Under the pieces are notes generated by a model that saw only the letters and a list, made by a program, of their open reading frames with translations, did not search any database and had not been told where the DNA came from. Below, piece after piece: positions 40,868 through 53,160 of a stretch of DNA of 64,000 bases (the first letter of the stretch is position 1; each line of letters begins with the position of its first letter). The stretch comes from Hymenopellis radicata. Taxonomy: Eukaryota > Basidiomycota > Agaricomycetes > Agaricales > Physalacriaceae. The stretch spans positions 82,979 to 146,978 of the forward strand of contig JADNRX010000114.1 in assembly GCA_015501595.1 (NCBI GenBank), read 5' to 3'. Position numbers and translations under genes: made by a program.

Positions 40868-41940
40868 CTAGCTCCGCCGTGACGGTCTTAATAACGTCCT
40901 TTTTTTCACCAAATCATTATACCATCCATCCAGCCGCACCGTCCAAAAGGTCTTATCCTCATCCGCATTCCGTCCCATACCAACAGCCCGCCAATCCGCC
41001 ATAGACAGCGCCACGGTATCGGCATCATTTCCCAAGTTCGCTGCGCGTAAAGCGCCAGCATCGTACGCGTCCGTGGAAAAGAAACAGAACAACGCCGCGA
41101 CAAGCGTATGCAGAACATGTCCAGTGGAAGGAAGTATGTCTTCCTCTGGCAGCTTATCCTCCTTCATCCCAAGAATGACCTTCATAATGGGATGCTCTGT
41201 ATCGAGATCATCGCCCGTATACGCCAGCGCCTGTCTCAGTTTCGCGTTCTCATACGGAAACGGGCAAAGTAGCGCAAGACATCCCGCTTGGTCATCGTCT
41301 CTCCATTCGCGGCAGCACGGCATGAACCCGCACCAGGCGCCCGTCCACACCTCACAGGCCTCTTGGCATATCTCATTCGGGTGCGTCGTTAGACTGCTTC
41401 GCCTCGCCAACTCTCTCGCTTCCTTCTCATCGCGCCAGTATAACACTCCCACGGGGATAACACGCACCAAGCTCCCGTTACCCGAACACCCTTCTCCACC
41501 AGACTTTGCTGGATCGTCTTCAACGCGCCCGGAAGTAGATCTTTGACGTAGATGCCGACTGCGTGTAGAATCGTATTCCCAATGTCGAAGCATTTCCCTG
41601 TCGCACTGAGTACGCCATCCTTCCACCAACGAGTATACGCTGCAAGTTGATCCTCCTCGTCGAATCCCTTGTCGGACGCGATGGAGCGCGCGAGGCAGAG
41701 CGTCATGCTCGTGTCGTCCGTCCAGACCCCTTTTGGTAGGTGGAGGTTAGGATTGCGGATCATTCGGTCGACGAAGGGGAATTTAAAGCGGCGGTGGCAC
41801 TCGTTAGGACTTCCTAAAGCGTCGGCGAGAGCCGTGCAGAGGATAGCGCAGCGAATCTTGGTCGAAGGAGGGGCGGCAGTGACGATTTGGGAGAGAGACA
41901 TGGTGGTTCGGTGCAAGTTAAGCGGGACGATCAAAGTCAA
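40868..41940 (-). pseudogene. ADP-ribosylglycohydrolase-like, frameshifted
   Basis: A close copy of the open gene at 51,111-52,190. It keeps TKIRCAILCTALADALG and LPKGVWTDDTSM, then loses frame near 41,510 (SLVEKG), is readable again as PVGVLYWRDEKEAREL, is shifted near 41,330 (IMPCC) and has NLGNDADTVALS where the active copy has SDADTVAAVYGG, so the second metal-binding block is broken. The lysine run near 40,902 also has an inserted base. Not expected to be functional. Confidence 0.78.
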
Positions 41941-41944
41941 ACAT

Positions 41945-42860
41945 TCCGCTAGCTAAACATGCCTGGTGGCAGGAGGCTGTGTCACTGGTGCTTTGCGCGG
42001 GGACGGCTATCTTTGACCCTAACAGGAAGTGCCAACGCGGCAGAGAACACGATGCCATCATACTGAGCGTCTGCTTCCCTTTGTTAACAGACCATTTAGT
42101 AACGGAACGAAAGAGATGTCCGGGCTCTGAACTTCTCGATACCGCAGTGCATGATGTCAAGGCAAATGAGCAACGCGTAGCGCGTTGACAAAGTCGATTA
42201 TGCGGTCGATAACTTCTTGAGGAAACGATCTTTCAACTGGTCATAGTGATCTAGGGAACATGTTACCGCGTTGAATTCAGACACGAAAAATCATGTACCG
42301 TGGAAGGAGAAGCCCTAAGAGTCAGAGGTACGCCTGCACGGTGCGTGAAGGAGATTTATATCGCATGTTGATCGCTCCGAAGCCACGAACTTCAGCGTGA
42401 TGCGCATCAACTATCAGTTACAGCCATCGTAAGCGTGCGCCCTAACATAAGAAAAGAAACCTTTGTGCCCAGGATTTTCACGGTCAGAGCGACAAGGGCG
42501 CTTTCACAAACAAGAAAGGAGGATGAAAGAAATGAGCGGACCCAGGCGGGCCGGGTGAGGCGGCAAGCGCCGATTATAAAGCAGCTGCCTCTCCTTTTAT
42601 CTGTGCTGCATGAACGACTTCGGTAGAAGAGGAAGCCTTGACACGTCTCCGCGCGATTTTCTGGTCAGCAATAAAGGTATGACTCCCTTTGGCTCTCGTC
42701 TCTGGTTCTATCTGGGTGCTCACGGCTTGACTCCGACTCTGACTCGCGCACATGGACTTTTTGGAAGGGTGGACGACGCGAGATGCTGTTACCGTGTCTC
42801 GAATATCCTACTGGTCTGTCCGCCAGATTCCCCAGTAAATGCGATGCAAGTCCATGGCTA
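41945..42860. other. Intergenic, no gene seen
   Basis: Short frames only. From about 42,860 onward the sequence becomes the inverted counterpart of 1,900-2,040. Confidence 0.45.
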
Positions 42861-45048
42861 AACCCGCGCGCTGGTTAGGAGGTCTCTCGTCTTGCTGAAA
42901 GAGGCTGCTGATCAACCCCCTCTTACCCTCAAAGTACAGGCAATGCGCAGACCGACTTTGCCAGTACAAGACACGAGCAATACAGGTATGAACTCCCATC
43001 GTCTATCTATCTATATGCCATTTTCCAGTATTAACCTCAGCAGTGCCTTCGGTACCCAGCTGAGTACAGTAATACACTTCCTTCCGTCCTTCCCTCCACC
43101 TTGTCAACTCGTGATTGGCTGTGGAATAAGGGCTTGCCTTACGCAGGCCCCTTCGCGCACTAGGTACCATCCGCGGCTGAATAGCGGCTTAATCCGTCCT
43201 AACGGTTGTCCGAGGAATTAATTCATGGGCCTTACCAGTGCGAATCGCGCGTGCATGGTATTTTTTGATGGATGTTGCACACAGTAGGCTACAGCAAATT
43301 TTGAAGCTTTGTTTCTCGCTAGTAATGTACATGTCCTGATTATATGCTATGTTTCGTGGGTAGAGAATAGTAATGGAGCTATGATGCGCGTAATAGTTGT
43401 ACAAATGCCTAAGACCCAGCAGAGAAATTGTAATTGTAATATAAAGATTGTGTTCACGATTCAAACGCCTCGCCAGATAACCTCTTTGCCCTTCACCTTC
43501 TTCCCGCTTGAGCCCACATCTTCCTAGTAGTCGGCACCGACGTCGTGATTGTCCTCCGCGTGGACAGCGCCGACTGGCTCCTCGTGGGTCGTCTGACCCG
43601 ACGACTCAGGCTGACAGGGAACTTCCTTCGCTGCGGCAAACAGAAGACACTTCCGCGGTCGTTGCGGAATCCTTGGAGAAAGGGACGAGTAACCCTTCAC
43701 CTTTCGCCGTTTGTTCGACGGAGCGAAATTGCTGGCGAAGTGACAGGTAATTCAAGTGGACATTTCGAGACAGAGGAATGTGCAGGCTGGCGAGGATGGG
43801 GTAGGAATGTCAAGGATAGTCGAGGCGGGAGCATCGCATGAAGGAGTTGATACAGAGGCGGTAGGGAGTTCTTCGATTGGTGGAGTAGAGTCAGCTACGT
43901 GAGGAGATGTAGACACCAATGGTGTGGATGATGCTGGCTTCCATCTGGAAATAGTGATTGGAATGCAGTTGGAAGACGTCACAGGCAGAGTACGCTTCTT
44001 CCCCTGGATCGTTGAGTATCCAGCCTGCGATGCCCGCTGAACCACTTCATTAAACGCGCTAGACACTGGGGCAGATGGCGCTGGCGACAAGGATGGCGTT
44101 ATGGTTGAAACAGAAGGAGTAGGATTCCATGGCACGCCTCCACCTGGGAGTTGTGATGGGGATCTGGTTGGAAGACGTGGCGGACGGGACATTCTCCTTC
44201 TCAGAGAGCTTGAATGCCGTTATCAATGTGTTTGTAGAAGGCATCAAGTTCCGCTGCTCCCACCAAGCCGCGAGAACCTCGCGGGGCATGTCTGGATAGA
44301 GTACCTGCAAGGGCTGAGCCGCCTTCGAGAGCGGTAGATCAATCAGTCTTTGGGAAGTGGCAAACACGTTTGTCGCCAGCTTTCTAGACGAAATCTTGCT
44401 TGCATTCTGGGCCAGCGAGGTAGACAAAGTTTGGGTAGACTCGCAGTACTCATCGAGGAGCCAGAACAGGCGCTCCTGTGTACGCATATGTGGTGCGGGT
44501 GGGTGGATGCGCGACGTGAGTGAGGCTGTTGTCATAAATTGTCGTGGCGTTCATTGCTAAAGACGTCGTCAGTGTCGGTGGCGACGTTTTCGGTGCATAT
44601 GTGGTGCGTACCTTGGTCCTTTGGTCGGTGCGAGTCGTCTAGGCGGCGACAAGGATGCGGGGTGAGAGGGCGGGTGTGAGAAAACGAGAGCGATGCGTCG
44701 ATGAACGGGTGAGTTAGGAACTTGGCGGGACTGGACAGGTGCGGAATACCCGCAAATTCGAATACCCGCAAATTCGAAACTGGATTGTACTGACTACTAC
44801 ACAGGGCTTTTATACCTACAAGCATGTACTATCAATAACAATCGGAGCCATGACAAACTACGGAGGGAATGGTGGCGAGTCGGTGGTGATGGTACCGGTG
44901 GAGTCCGCCGGCATCGGGAGTAGCGGTATCGGGTGCAGTGAAGCACTTGATATTCCAACAGCGGGTAGCAAGAAATGGAGAGGGGGAGATGACGCGCGGG
45001 AGAGAACGCAGATGATGGTGGTAACAGGAAGAAAGGGAACACGTACGT
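42860..45048 (-). repeat. Right arm counterpart of 1-2,140
   Basis: The reverse complement aligns with the first 2.1 kb of the window, from GTACGTGTTCCC (45,048) through the family U gene and its AT-rich 3' flank to the tract around 42,990. Because the left partner begins at base 1, the duplication probably extends beyond the window. Confidence 0.78.
43470..44535 (-). pseudogene. Second frameshifted copy of family U
   Basis: It begins with HMRTQERLFWLLDEYCES and PREVLAAWWEQRNLMP in one frame (44,535-44,059), then continues as SPSVSTITPS and AFNEVVQRASQAGYST in another (44,192-43,752), and finally a third. Several in-frame deletions distinguish it from the copy at 213. The shared inactivation in the middle suggests that the ancestor was already broken before the inverted duplication, or that both share a splice feature I cannot resolve. 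Confidence 0.58.
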
Positions 45049-45049
45049 C

Positions 45050-45727
45050 ACAGAAGCTAGTGACGCGCCTTCTCGCAGATCATGTCCACCTGTGGCGCGC
45101 TACCAAAATATACGACGGAGCAAGCCAATGGCACAGATGCTAAAACTATGAACCCGCCTTTCAACCAGAGGAAGTCTTGAAGTGAATTCAATGAAAGGAG
45201 CAAAAACACAATGCGCGATCACGCGATTCGCTGTTTAGGCACCCTCATCCTCCTTGAGCGGATTTGGCCGATACTCACGAGAAGGAAGTGCTTAGTGCGC
45301 CAATATTCCACAGCCAGTCACGAGCTGACATGGTGGTAATACTGGTAACATACGGGTAGAGAGATAGAGCTTAATCATAATGGAGTTCATACCTGTATTG
45401 TTCGTGTCTTGTACTGGCAAAGTCGGTCTGCACATTTTCTTCACTTTGAGGGTAAGAGGGGCTGATCAAGGGACTCAACGGCAAAATCTGCGAGGGAGAA
45501 AGTCGGACTAGCGCTCCGATCAGCAACCTCCTTACCGCGAGGGGTCGGACTGAGTGATTCCAGAGCGCGTCGAACGTTAACCTTAGCGTTGCGTATTGTG
45601 CATACAGTGCTACAGTGATGGGCTCTTGACGTGCCACTCGGTTCACTCCTCGGATTTGGCCGTTGTGGTTGTCCGTAGACGAATGCTGGTTTCGATGGCA
45701 AACTTTGAGTACAAAAGTCAATAACAA
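45050..45727. repeat. Flank similar to 1,900-2,110
   Basis: 45,300-45,560 resembles 1,870-2,110 in direct orientation (CCAGTCACGAG, CATACCTGTATTG, CGTGTCTTGTACTG). There is also a short tandem pair, AATACCCGCAAATTCG, at 44,746-44,775. No gene is supported. Confidence 0.5.
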
Positions 45728-47250
45728 TACGAAGTAGCGGGATCTATAGGCTGGCATACTCGGATCTTTTCGTAAAACAGTAGATATGGCGTGACGTTGT
45801 CGTCGCCAGGGAATCTAAGGCTATTGAACAGAGCAGTTTCATCGACAGGGAGGACTTGGTCATGGTCGTCGAATAACATCCACTGGTCTTTCGCGCGGAG
45901 GTCAGGAAGGTGGGGGAAGCCGGGATGCAGAGCATAGGTGAAATAATGCCCGCTCGAAAGCGTATCACCTCGATGCATGACAACTGAAAAGATGTTCAGA
46001 CTCATCAACGACACAACACGCAGGTATGCTTGACATACTCGATTTCAGCTTGTATTCTGTTCGAACTCTGGACTCGTACGTCAAGTACTCTAAACATACC
46101 GTCAGAAGGTTCCAATTTCACTGCGCTGCGAACGTACCAGGGTAGAATACAATTCGGGGGTCTATGTCGATGGTCTTGCAGTACTTCTTGTATTCTCCGG
46201 CTCGTTTATTCCATAGATGTTCATGCATTAGACACACGACCAAGACTGGTGGAAGGTGATGTAATATTTGTTGGCGCTTGTGGTATAGTCCAGAATGGCT
46301 AGATGCCGGCAGCTGGCCTTCTGGCACAAGATATTCGCGGAGAGCAGTCTGCACACTCGTGACAGTGTTGTACTACAACGAAATTAGCTCGCGGTAACGG
46401 CGTGGATACCTTTTCACATACATTAGTTCCAAGGGTCAATGTAAGAAAAAGTTGCTCCTTGATTGTTACATTCGTCACAGGGTGTCCATAGGCATCGGTG
46501 CAGCAGCTTGCGACCTGGAATGATCCTGAGAATGCTTGGAACAGCGATGTCGGATACTTCCATCCTGTCAGCTCCCGAAGAACGTTTTCGTCGCCGGCGC
46601 ATTCCCGTGAAAAGGACTCAATGTGTTCGGGCACCTGGGGAGGCATAATATTGGAACGAATCTGGCGGAGTTCTTCCTCCAATGTGTACAGGTATGCTTG
46701 GAGAAACGACTCTGCGTCTTGCTGTTCATGCCGATCTATCTGCAAACAGATGTATCAGCTTCTCATGTTTCGAAGCGAGCGGTACCGGACTCACAAATAA
46801 AGGCTCAAGCAGGGCAGCGCCCCTCATTGCGTCCCGAAGAGATCTAATTTCGAGGCAGTTGCCTGGTAGCCCCACTGCGGGTTTGCCGTGGTCATATAGT
46901 CCCACAGGATTCGGGGTTCGCCATGTATCTCGGACGAGTCGGATGGTGGCGTGTGTTACCGGGTATTGGGCAAGCTCATGGTGACACGTCGGACCAAGAA
47001 TCGCATCCAAGTCAAGGAATATGTCCACGAAGGGACGCGTAGCCAGTAATGCTTGAAGGGGCGCGATGCAGAAACATATTGCACGTGTAAAATTTCGAAT
47101 ACCATGTGCCACGAATTCCCGTTGGTGAGATAGGCGGTAAGGTCCATCGTTCAAGGAGCCACAAATGTCGATTGCTCTTTGTTCGTCTTCATTCCAAAAC
47201 TGCTTTGTGCGCTCGGCAGTAGTATGCGTTCTCCGATGCGTCTGGAAGCG
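45728..47250 (-). CDS. USP10/Ubp3-like ubiquitin hydrolase, possibly decayed
   Basis: Pieces in order from 47,250 are FWNEDEQRAIDICGSLNDG, then GIRNFTRAICFCIAPLQALL, GLPGNCLEIRSLRDAM, then (46,745) HEQQDAESFLQAYLYTLEEEL, WKYPTSLFQAFSGSF, LPPVLVVCLMHEHLW and (46,000) VVMHRGDTLSSGHYFTYAL, WMLFDDHDQVLPV, PYLLFYEKI. This is the C19 peptidase layout, with catalytic His in SGHYF and the following Asp in FDDH. The cysteine box normally reads GN-x-CF-x-NA-x-LQ. Here the glycine-asparagine is lost but a Cys-Phe-Cys remains. Splice sites between the pieces look plausible, but the N-terminal start is not defined and activity is doubtful. Confidence 0.6.
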
Positions 47251-48670
47251 GACACGTTTAGACGTTTCCTGCCGTAGTCACGTCAGAGAGACAGCCGGAC
47301 CTGTGTAAGGTAAAACACACCATGAGGTGTATGTTTCGGGGTACGGTGTTGGACGTTCAACGTTGAGTGGGAATCCGAATGACGAGGCATTCCCTGCATA
47401 ATATATTAGTCTTTCCACAAAGAAACAATAACCATCCTCTCCTTTGTTCCCTTCCGGGCGAGCTCTTGTTCAAGTTTATTGACCCACTAGTGATGTGTAG
47501 GTCACGTTTTGTCAGCCACAATTGTTAAGGACTATTGTTCCTCGAATGGAGCAGCACGTTTCCACGTTGGGGCAAAGAAATGGGACGATTGACGACACAT
47601 ATCCTCCGAGCACAGCGGCGAGCAGGAAGAGAAACAGTTGGTGACAGTTAAGAGCATGAGACACGCGTTATTTGCTTTACCCGGTGTCTGTTAGTCGCAC
47701 GTGGACGAGTCTCTGTGGCATCCCGGCCCTCATGATATATGGAGTTCCCTTGGTTTACACCACTGGCAAGGCGACGGCGTTTCCAAACAGCCCAATGATG
47801 GATCCTGCTCATTCGTAACTTGTAACCGTTGGAGTCATCATCGTCTCTCATGCCCGAATTCACGGTCCTCAAGCGTTCCTACGCACTCGTAGCTCGGAAT
47901 TCTGGTGATCCTGCCGCCAGTCTTCCAGTGGGCTGTTTCTTGAGGAGTTAGCGTCGGGATTGCGCTGGATGGGTCTTATGTCGATCGGATGTCGTTGGCG
48001 GTTTTCGTTGCATTGAGCTACGCTCTGCAGTCGTATGCATTGAGCTAGACTCTGCTACCGTGTCTCGTTGCATTGAGCAAGGCTCTGCAGTCTACCCATG
48101 CTTTGCGCTGGTGCATCATCCCGCCGTCGGTTAGCAGGCGGATGACATGTATGTACCCGATTGGTACCAGTAGTTACAAGTTTGCTCTTCACTCCTATGA
48201 GGAGGTGGTGCCGCGTGTGGCGGAGTAGGTGTTTGATGTGATGGCGGTGGTACGATACCTGAGTGGTATGTCTAAGTGTAGTTCAACATTAATATTCATC
48301 CTCCCCACCAGACTTAATCCGGGCGTACCTTACGGGGGCTGACCTGTGTTAACTATGTTGGGATTGGATTCGGTACCGTAGCAGTATAATTATTGTAGTA
48401 CGGACCCTGCTGTGTTCTTTATGGGCTAGATGCAGGTAAAAATATATCTATCTATCTATCTATCTGAAAGCCGAATTCCACTCACGAACAGGCACCGAGA
48501 AAACTTCTGGCAGACAAAGCCGTGTTTTGCAATATAGTCAAGGGGATCTCCGAAGTTGGAAGGTAACAAATCCAGGAGTCCTATACTCAAGTTGATATCA
48601 CATTTATAACATTCGGCTAAGACTTCTGTTCATCAGGCCCTGCTGTCTAATTTGATTTCCAATTCAGCGC
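47251..48670. other. Intergenic with short repeats
   Basis: Around 48,008-48,095 a 20-bp unit containing GCATTGAGC and CTCTGC occurs three times. A TATC microsatellite lies at about 48,446-48,472. 47,655-47,690 shares the CACGCGTTATTTG-type tract with 34,525. No gene is supported. Confidence 0.5.
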
Positions 48671-48678
48671 TCGCAGCG

Positions 48679-50828
48679 TCAAGGGAAGGCCATCGGCAGG
48701 TTCTTCAAGGTAGGACCGTTAGCAACCTCAAACAAGACATTCGGACGAGCACCCACTGTAGGTAATGATATGCTCAGCTCGGTACGTCTGTCCAGCATAA
48801 GCTGGTTCCACCAAGAATTCGGCAAGTATAGAACTACACAGTGAGGCTTACAATCAGCTTCTTGAAGGCAATGAAAGTGCGGCGCGACGTACACAAGGAG
48901 AGCTTTGATCTCCATCAGCGCCATATTCTTCCCGATGCATGCACGTGGTCCGACGCCAAACATGAATCGAGAGAACGTAGTGTCATAGCTATCTGGGAGG
49001 TCGAGCCATCGTTCCGGGATAAACCTGTCAACACCTATTACTTCTATATGTGTGCGACGACAAGGACAAAACGTACTGTTCAGCAGTCTCTCCCCAACGC
49101 TCTTCAGAGGTGCCCACATTGCGGAACTTCATGAGCGGGTGAGCCACATAGTAGGAACAACGGTGGCAGGCGGCGTACGCAGACATGAATATGTGTTCCC
49201 TTCGGAACATTGATGCCCTTCAACTTGACATCCTTGTTCGCTACTCGACTCGACACCGGGATGGGCGTCATGATCCGCAGACTCTCGCTCCTTGGATACT
49301 AATGAAAACAAGTTCATAAACACGTTGAAGGGAAAGAACGAACAAGACGGCATCGAGATACACCAGCGATTTGAGCTTTCTGAAATCCGGCTTGCCATCT
49401 TGGTCAAAAATTGAAGCGGATTCTGCACGTAGTCTCTGTTGACGATCTTGGTCGTTAGCTAGAAACCAAAGAGTCTGCGGATCGTTATTAGACTACCAAG
49501 AGTTCAAAGTGACGAAATACTGCGCACCCAGGATACAGCCGCTGAAATAGTTTCATGGCCTCCGGTCATGAACGTCAACTATACAGAAACTCAGCCACAC
49601 AGATCTGAGTAGGCCGGTTCAAAGAGACTGACAACTTGATCAACCAGATCGTCGTCGCTCAGGCCTTCAAGCTCGACATGATCATTCTGTCTCGCATGAA
49701 CAAGTATGCTCATCACGTCCTTCCTCGTAACGGCCATCCCAGATGCATCGCTGACTTTCTGGTGTATCATATCGCGAGTTATCTCCCTGACGACGGTCAT
49801 GTATTCCAGGAACCGAGCGACGCGCGCTAAACAACGAACATGAGTTCCAGGCTGCTCGTGGTAGAAGCAGACCCGACAGACCAGGAAATCCGCCCAGCCT
49901 CTGGACCCACTTCAGACGCCTCGACGACCACGGAGATGTGAGAAGCCATGTCCCCCCAGGTACACAGGTTATCAAAAAGAGAGTAGCGATATTGGATCCT
50001 GTCTGTAGTCCCGCGAGGCCTTCGTACGCTCGTGCGAGCGGTTCATCTGGGTTATTGACAGAGTCGCATTCATAGCCAAACACGCTCTTGCAGAGGAGGT
50101 CAAGGGTTATCTTGTTCACTACGAAGGTTTCCGTTAATTGTGCAGGACGGAACTAAGAGGACGTACGCCAGTGAGCGACAGGAACGACAACGCTCTCTTT
50201 CGGCACATCGTCGTCTATTAATGTACGCAGCTTTTTGAGAAATCTGGAGGGATGTGTGAGCGAGTCAGCGGCGCTCGAAGAGTTATAGAGAATGCACACC
50301 CTTCTATCGGAGCATAGTACATATCAGATTCTGGAAGATAGTTAGCTCAAGCCCATCGAAAGAAGAATTCACATGAAGTTCACGCTGTGCCACATTCGCC
50401 AACGAAAACGCCGGATTGAAAAGCTTCCTCAACCGCTGATGGGTATCCCCATACGTCGTCATCATCCCCGTGTTTCCTGCCATGATCCTCAGCAGCGTCT
50501 CGATGTACGGCGCCTTATCCCAGTCCCCCCAATTACGGTCAAGGATCTGTGACAGTGCCTCCTCGTCCTTGATTACGAGACGCTCCATCCCCAGCGGGGC
50601 GATGACCCGTACGATGCTCCCGTACCGCTTGAACCATGCTTGTTGAATGGAGCCGACATTGGGTCCGTGCAGGGTGTTGAGTTGGCCGAAGAGGGGATGA
50701 CCTAGAGGAGGACCGGGGATATGTTGGAGAGGCGAAAAGTAACGAGGGTAGAGAACGATTTTGAAAAGACTGTATACTAAAGGCGGCATACTTAGTGGGT
50801 GGAGTATGACTAAAGGAAGAACGAACAT
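48679..50828 (-). CDS. Cytochrome P450, multi-exon, one apparent frameshift
   Basis: The N-terminus is a hydrophobic anchor followed by the hinge HIPGPPLGHPLFGQL. Later pieces are YGSIVRVIAPLGMERLVI, FNPAFSLANV, LDLLCKSVFGYECDS and the I-helix GGHETIS. The ESLR of the ExxR motif follows an intron near 49,300 (LDA then YPRSESLRIMTP). Then come KGINVPKGTHI, RFIPERWLDLP and the heme loop FMFGVGPRACIGKN. P450s insert oxygen into small molecules at the ER membrane. Between GTHI and MSAYAACHRCSYY (about 49,190) the frame shifts without a plausible intron, and YAA-x-NR-type sequence continues afterwards. It may be a recent pseudogene or a base error. The substrate cannot be predicted. Confidence 0.75.
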
Positions 50829-51110
50829 GAAAGAGCAAGAGCAAGGTAGCCGACGTGGACTAGTGTAATAACATCAAAGAAGCTAGTAGAGACGGAATTG
50901 AATAACGGGAGGAGCATGGCTATGATAACGATGACTTGAAACCAACGGCCCTATTTAAAGTAGGCAGTACCGAGAGGTGACTTGGAAGAAGGATCGTCCC
51001 ATGCAACAAAGACTTGATACTGACAGGAAAGATACACGTCGAAACCTAGGCAAATGTCAGCTCCACGTAGATCATCACAAAAGGAAGTTGACAGACCAAC
51101 TTATAGTACA

Positions 51111-52190
51111 CTAAACGTTCCCCAAAGCTTGTTCCTTCGCCACCAACTCCTCCGTCACGGCCTTTATAACATCCTTCTTCACCAGGTCTTTATACCATCC
51201 ATCTAGCCTTAGCGTCCAAAAAGTTTTATCCTCGTCCGCATCCGTCCCATACCAGCAGCCAGCCAATCCGCCATAGACAGCCGCCACGGTATCAGCGTCA
51301 CTCCCCAAGTTCGCTGCACGTATGGCTCCAGCATCATACGTGTCTGTAGAAAGGAAACAGAACAGCGCCGCGACGAGCGTATGCAGAACATATCCCGTAG
51401 ATGGAAGTATGTCTTCCTCTGGCAGTTTTTCCTCCTTCATCCCAAGGATAACCTTCATGATGGGATGATTCGCGTCGAGATCATCGGCGGTATACGCCAG
51501 CGCCTGTCGCAGTTTCGCGTTCTGGTACGGAAACTCGGAAAAGTAGTGCAAGACATCCCGCTTGGTCATCGTCTCTCCATTCGCGGCGGCACGCATGATC
51601 CGCACCACGGCGCCCGTCCACACCTCACACGCCTCTTGGCACATGTCATTCGGGTGCGTCGTGAGACTGCTTCGCCTCGCCAGCTCCCTCGCTTCCTTCT
51701 CATCGCGCCAGTATAACACTCCCACGGGAATAACACGCATCAGACTCCCATTACCCGAACACACTTCCCCACCCAGACTTTGCTTGATCATCTTCAGCGC
51801 GTCGGGAGTCAAGTCCCCGGCGTAGATGGCGACTGCTTGTCGAATCGTATTCCCGATGTCGAAGCAATTCCCCGTCGCACTAAGCACGCCATCCGTCCAC
51901 CAACGTGTATACGCTGCAAGTTGATCCTCCTCGTCGAATCCCTTGTCGGACGCGATGGAGCGCGCGAGGCAAAGCGCCATGCTCGTATCGTCCGTCCAGA
52001 CCCCCTTTGGTAGGTTGAAGTTAGCGTTAGGGAGCATTCGGTCGACGAAGGGGAATTTAAAGCGGCGGTGGAACTCGGCAGGACCGCCTAAAGCGTCAGC
52101 AAGAGCCGTGCAGAGGATGGCACAGCGAATCTTGGTCGAAGGAGGAGCGATGGTGACGATTTGGGAGAGAGACATGGTAGTTCGATGCAA
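51111..52190 (-). CDS. ADP-ribosylglycohydrolase (DraG-like)
   Basis: A single exon of 359 codons; the start may be MHRTTMSLS or the Met six residues on. The family removes ADP-ribose from proteins or small substrates using two magnesium ions. Metal-binding motifs are present: GVWTDDTSM near residue 69 and LGSDADTVAAVYGGLAG near residue 297. The fold start TKIRCAILCTALADALG is typical. Length fits bacterial DraG-like enzymes and fungal relatives. The lack of introns and the DraG-like motifs are compatible with old transfer from bacteria, but I cannot test this. A direct, broken copy lies 10 kb away at 40,868. Confidence 0.85.
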   Translation of the reverse strand: MHRTTMSLSQIVTIAPPSTKIRCAILCTALADALGGPAEFHRRFKFPFVDRMLPNANFNLPKGVWTDDTSMALCLARSIASDKGFDEEDQLAAYTRWWTDGVLSATGNCFDIGNTIRQAVAIYAGDLTPDALKMIKQSLGGEVCSGNGSLMRVIPVGVLYWRDEKEARELARRSSLTTHPNDMCQEACEVWTGAVVRIMRAAANGETMTKRDVLHYFSEFPYQNAKLRQALAYTADDLDANHPIMKVILGMKEEKLPEEDILPSTGYVLHTLVAALFCFLSTDTYDAGAIRAANLGSDADTVAAVYGGLAGCWYGTDADEDKTFWTLRLDGWYKDLVKKDVIKAVTEELVAKEQALGNV

Positions 52191-52199
52191 GTTACATGA

Positions 52200-53160
52200 T
52201 AGGAATCAAGCGGGACGATCAAAGTCAAACATTCCGATAGGAGGGCTGTGATACCAAGACGATGCCTACACGCCCCGTGGGGAGGAGAGCCGGCTGCATT
52301 ACTGGTGCTTTGGATATCTTCCACGGTAACAGGTGTACCGACGGGGTATAGAATCTGTATTCCGAACTTGGACTGTGACTGAGGTGCGACGTCATTGTAG
52401 TGGGTCTGCTTCGAGGAACAATCCGAACATTCCGTTTGTCCACAGACCACTTTAGCGCTGATGGTGTGGGCACATACGAACAACACCTGGTGAATTGTAA
52501 CTTAAGAAGAAAGAATAACATGGTTGATTCAATATCAATGCATCCAAAGAACTCACAAGATATATATGACTGTTTGGCGGTGGTTCGTGGTACCCGCTGT
52601 AGAGTACGTTTCAAAAGACATGCGGTCCACCTGTGCGGAGGGTCAAGCAAATAGGTGGATGTGGATAGTATAGCTGGTGGGGAATGAGTGAGTACCAAAT
52701 GTCTTCCGGAGGCGGCTGTTTACTCACCGTCGCATTTAATACAGAATTCCTTTCCAAGGCGCCTTTTGTGCGCGGTCAACAGCTCGCCGGCCGGGGGAGG
52801 CCATTCAAATGCGGGACTGGTGGTGGTCGGGAAAAAAGAGCGCGTGCATTATGTAATTCCAACAGCCGATGAATATCCGACGGCCGCCAATCATACCGAC
52901 GGTCTGTCTTTTGCAAGCACTTTCGCTGCTTCGGTAAACATCCTGACAATGTTGCTAGCTATTTCCTGCAGATGAATATGTCGTTCGCAATGTTCTCAGG
53001 CTTGCGCGCGTGATTATTTAGTATATGTACTGTCCTGCACCAGCTGCTCGCGCTGTAAACGTATAAAAGAGTGGATGCTGATGTTCACTGAGCCCGCAGT
53101 TCAAAACTAAGTCGAGTAGTAGTTTCAGTACGTGGGAAGTTCTGCTAAGTGGTGATTAGG
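52200..53160. other. Intergenic, no gene seen
   Basis: Frames at 52,225-52,698 and 52,684-52,975 lack recognisable content. From 53,040 the sequence becomes the inverted counterpart of 20,900. Confidence 0.45.
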
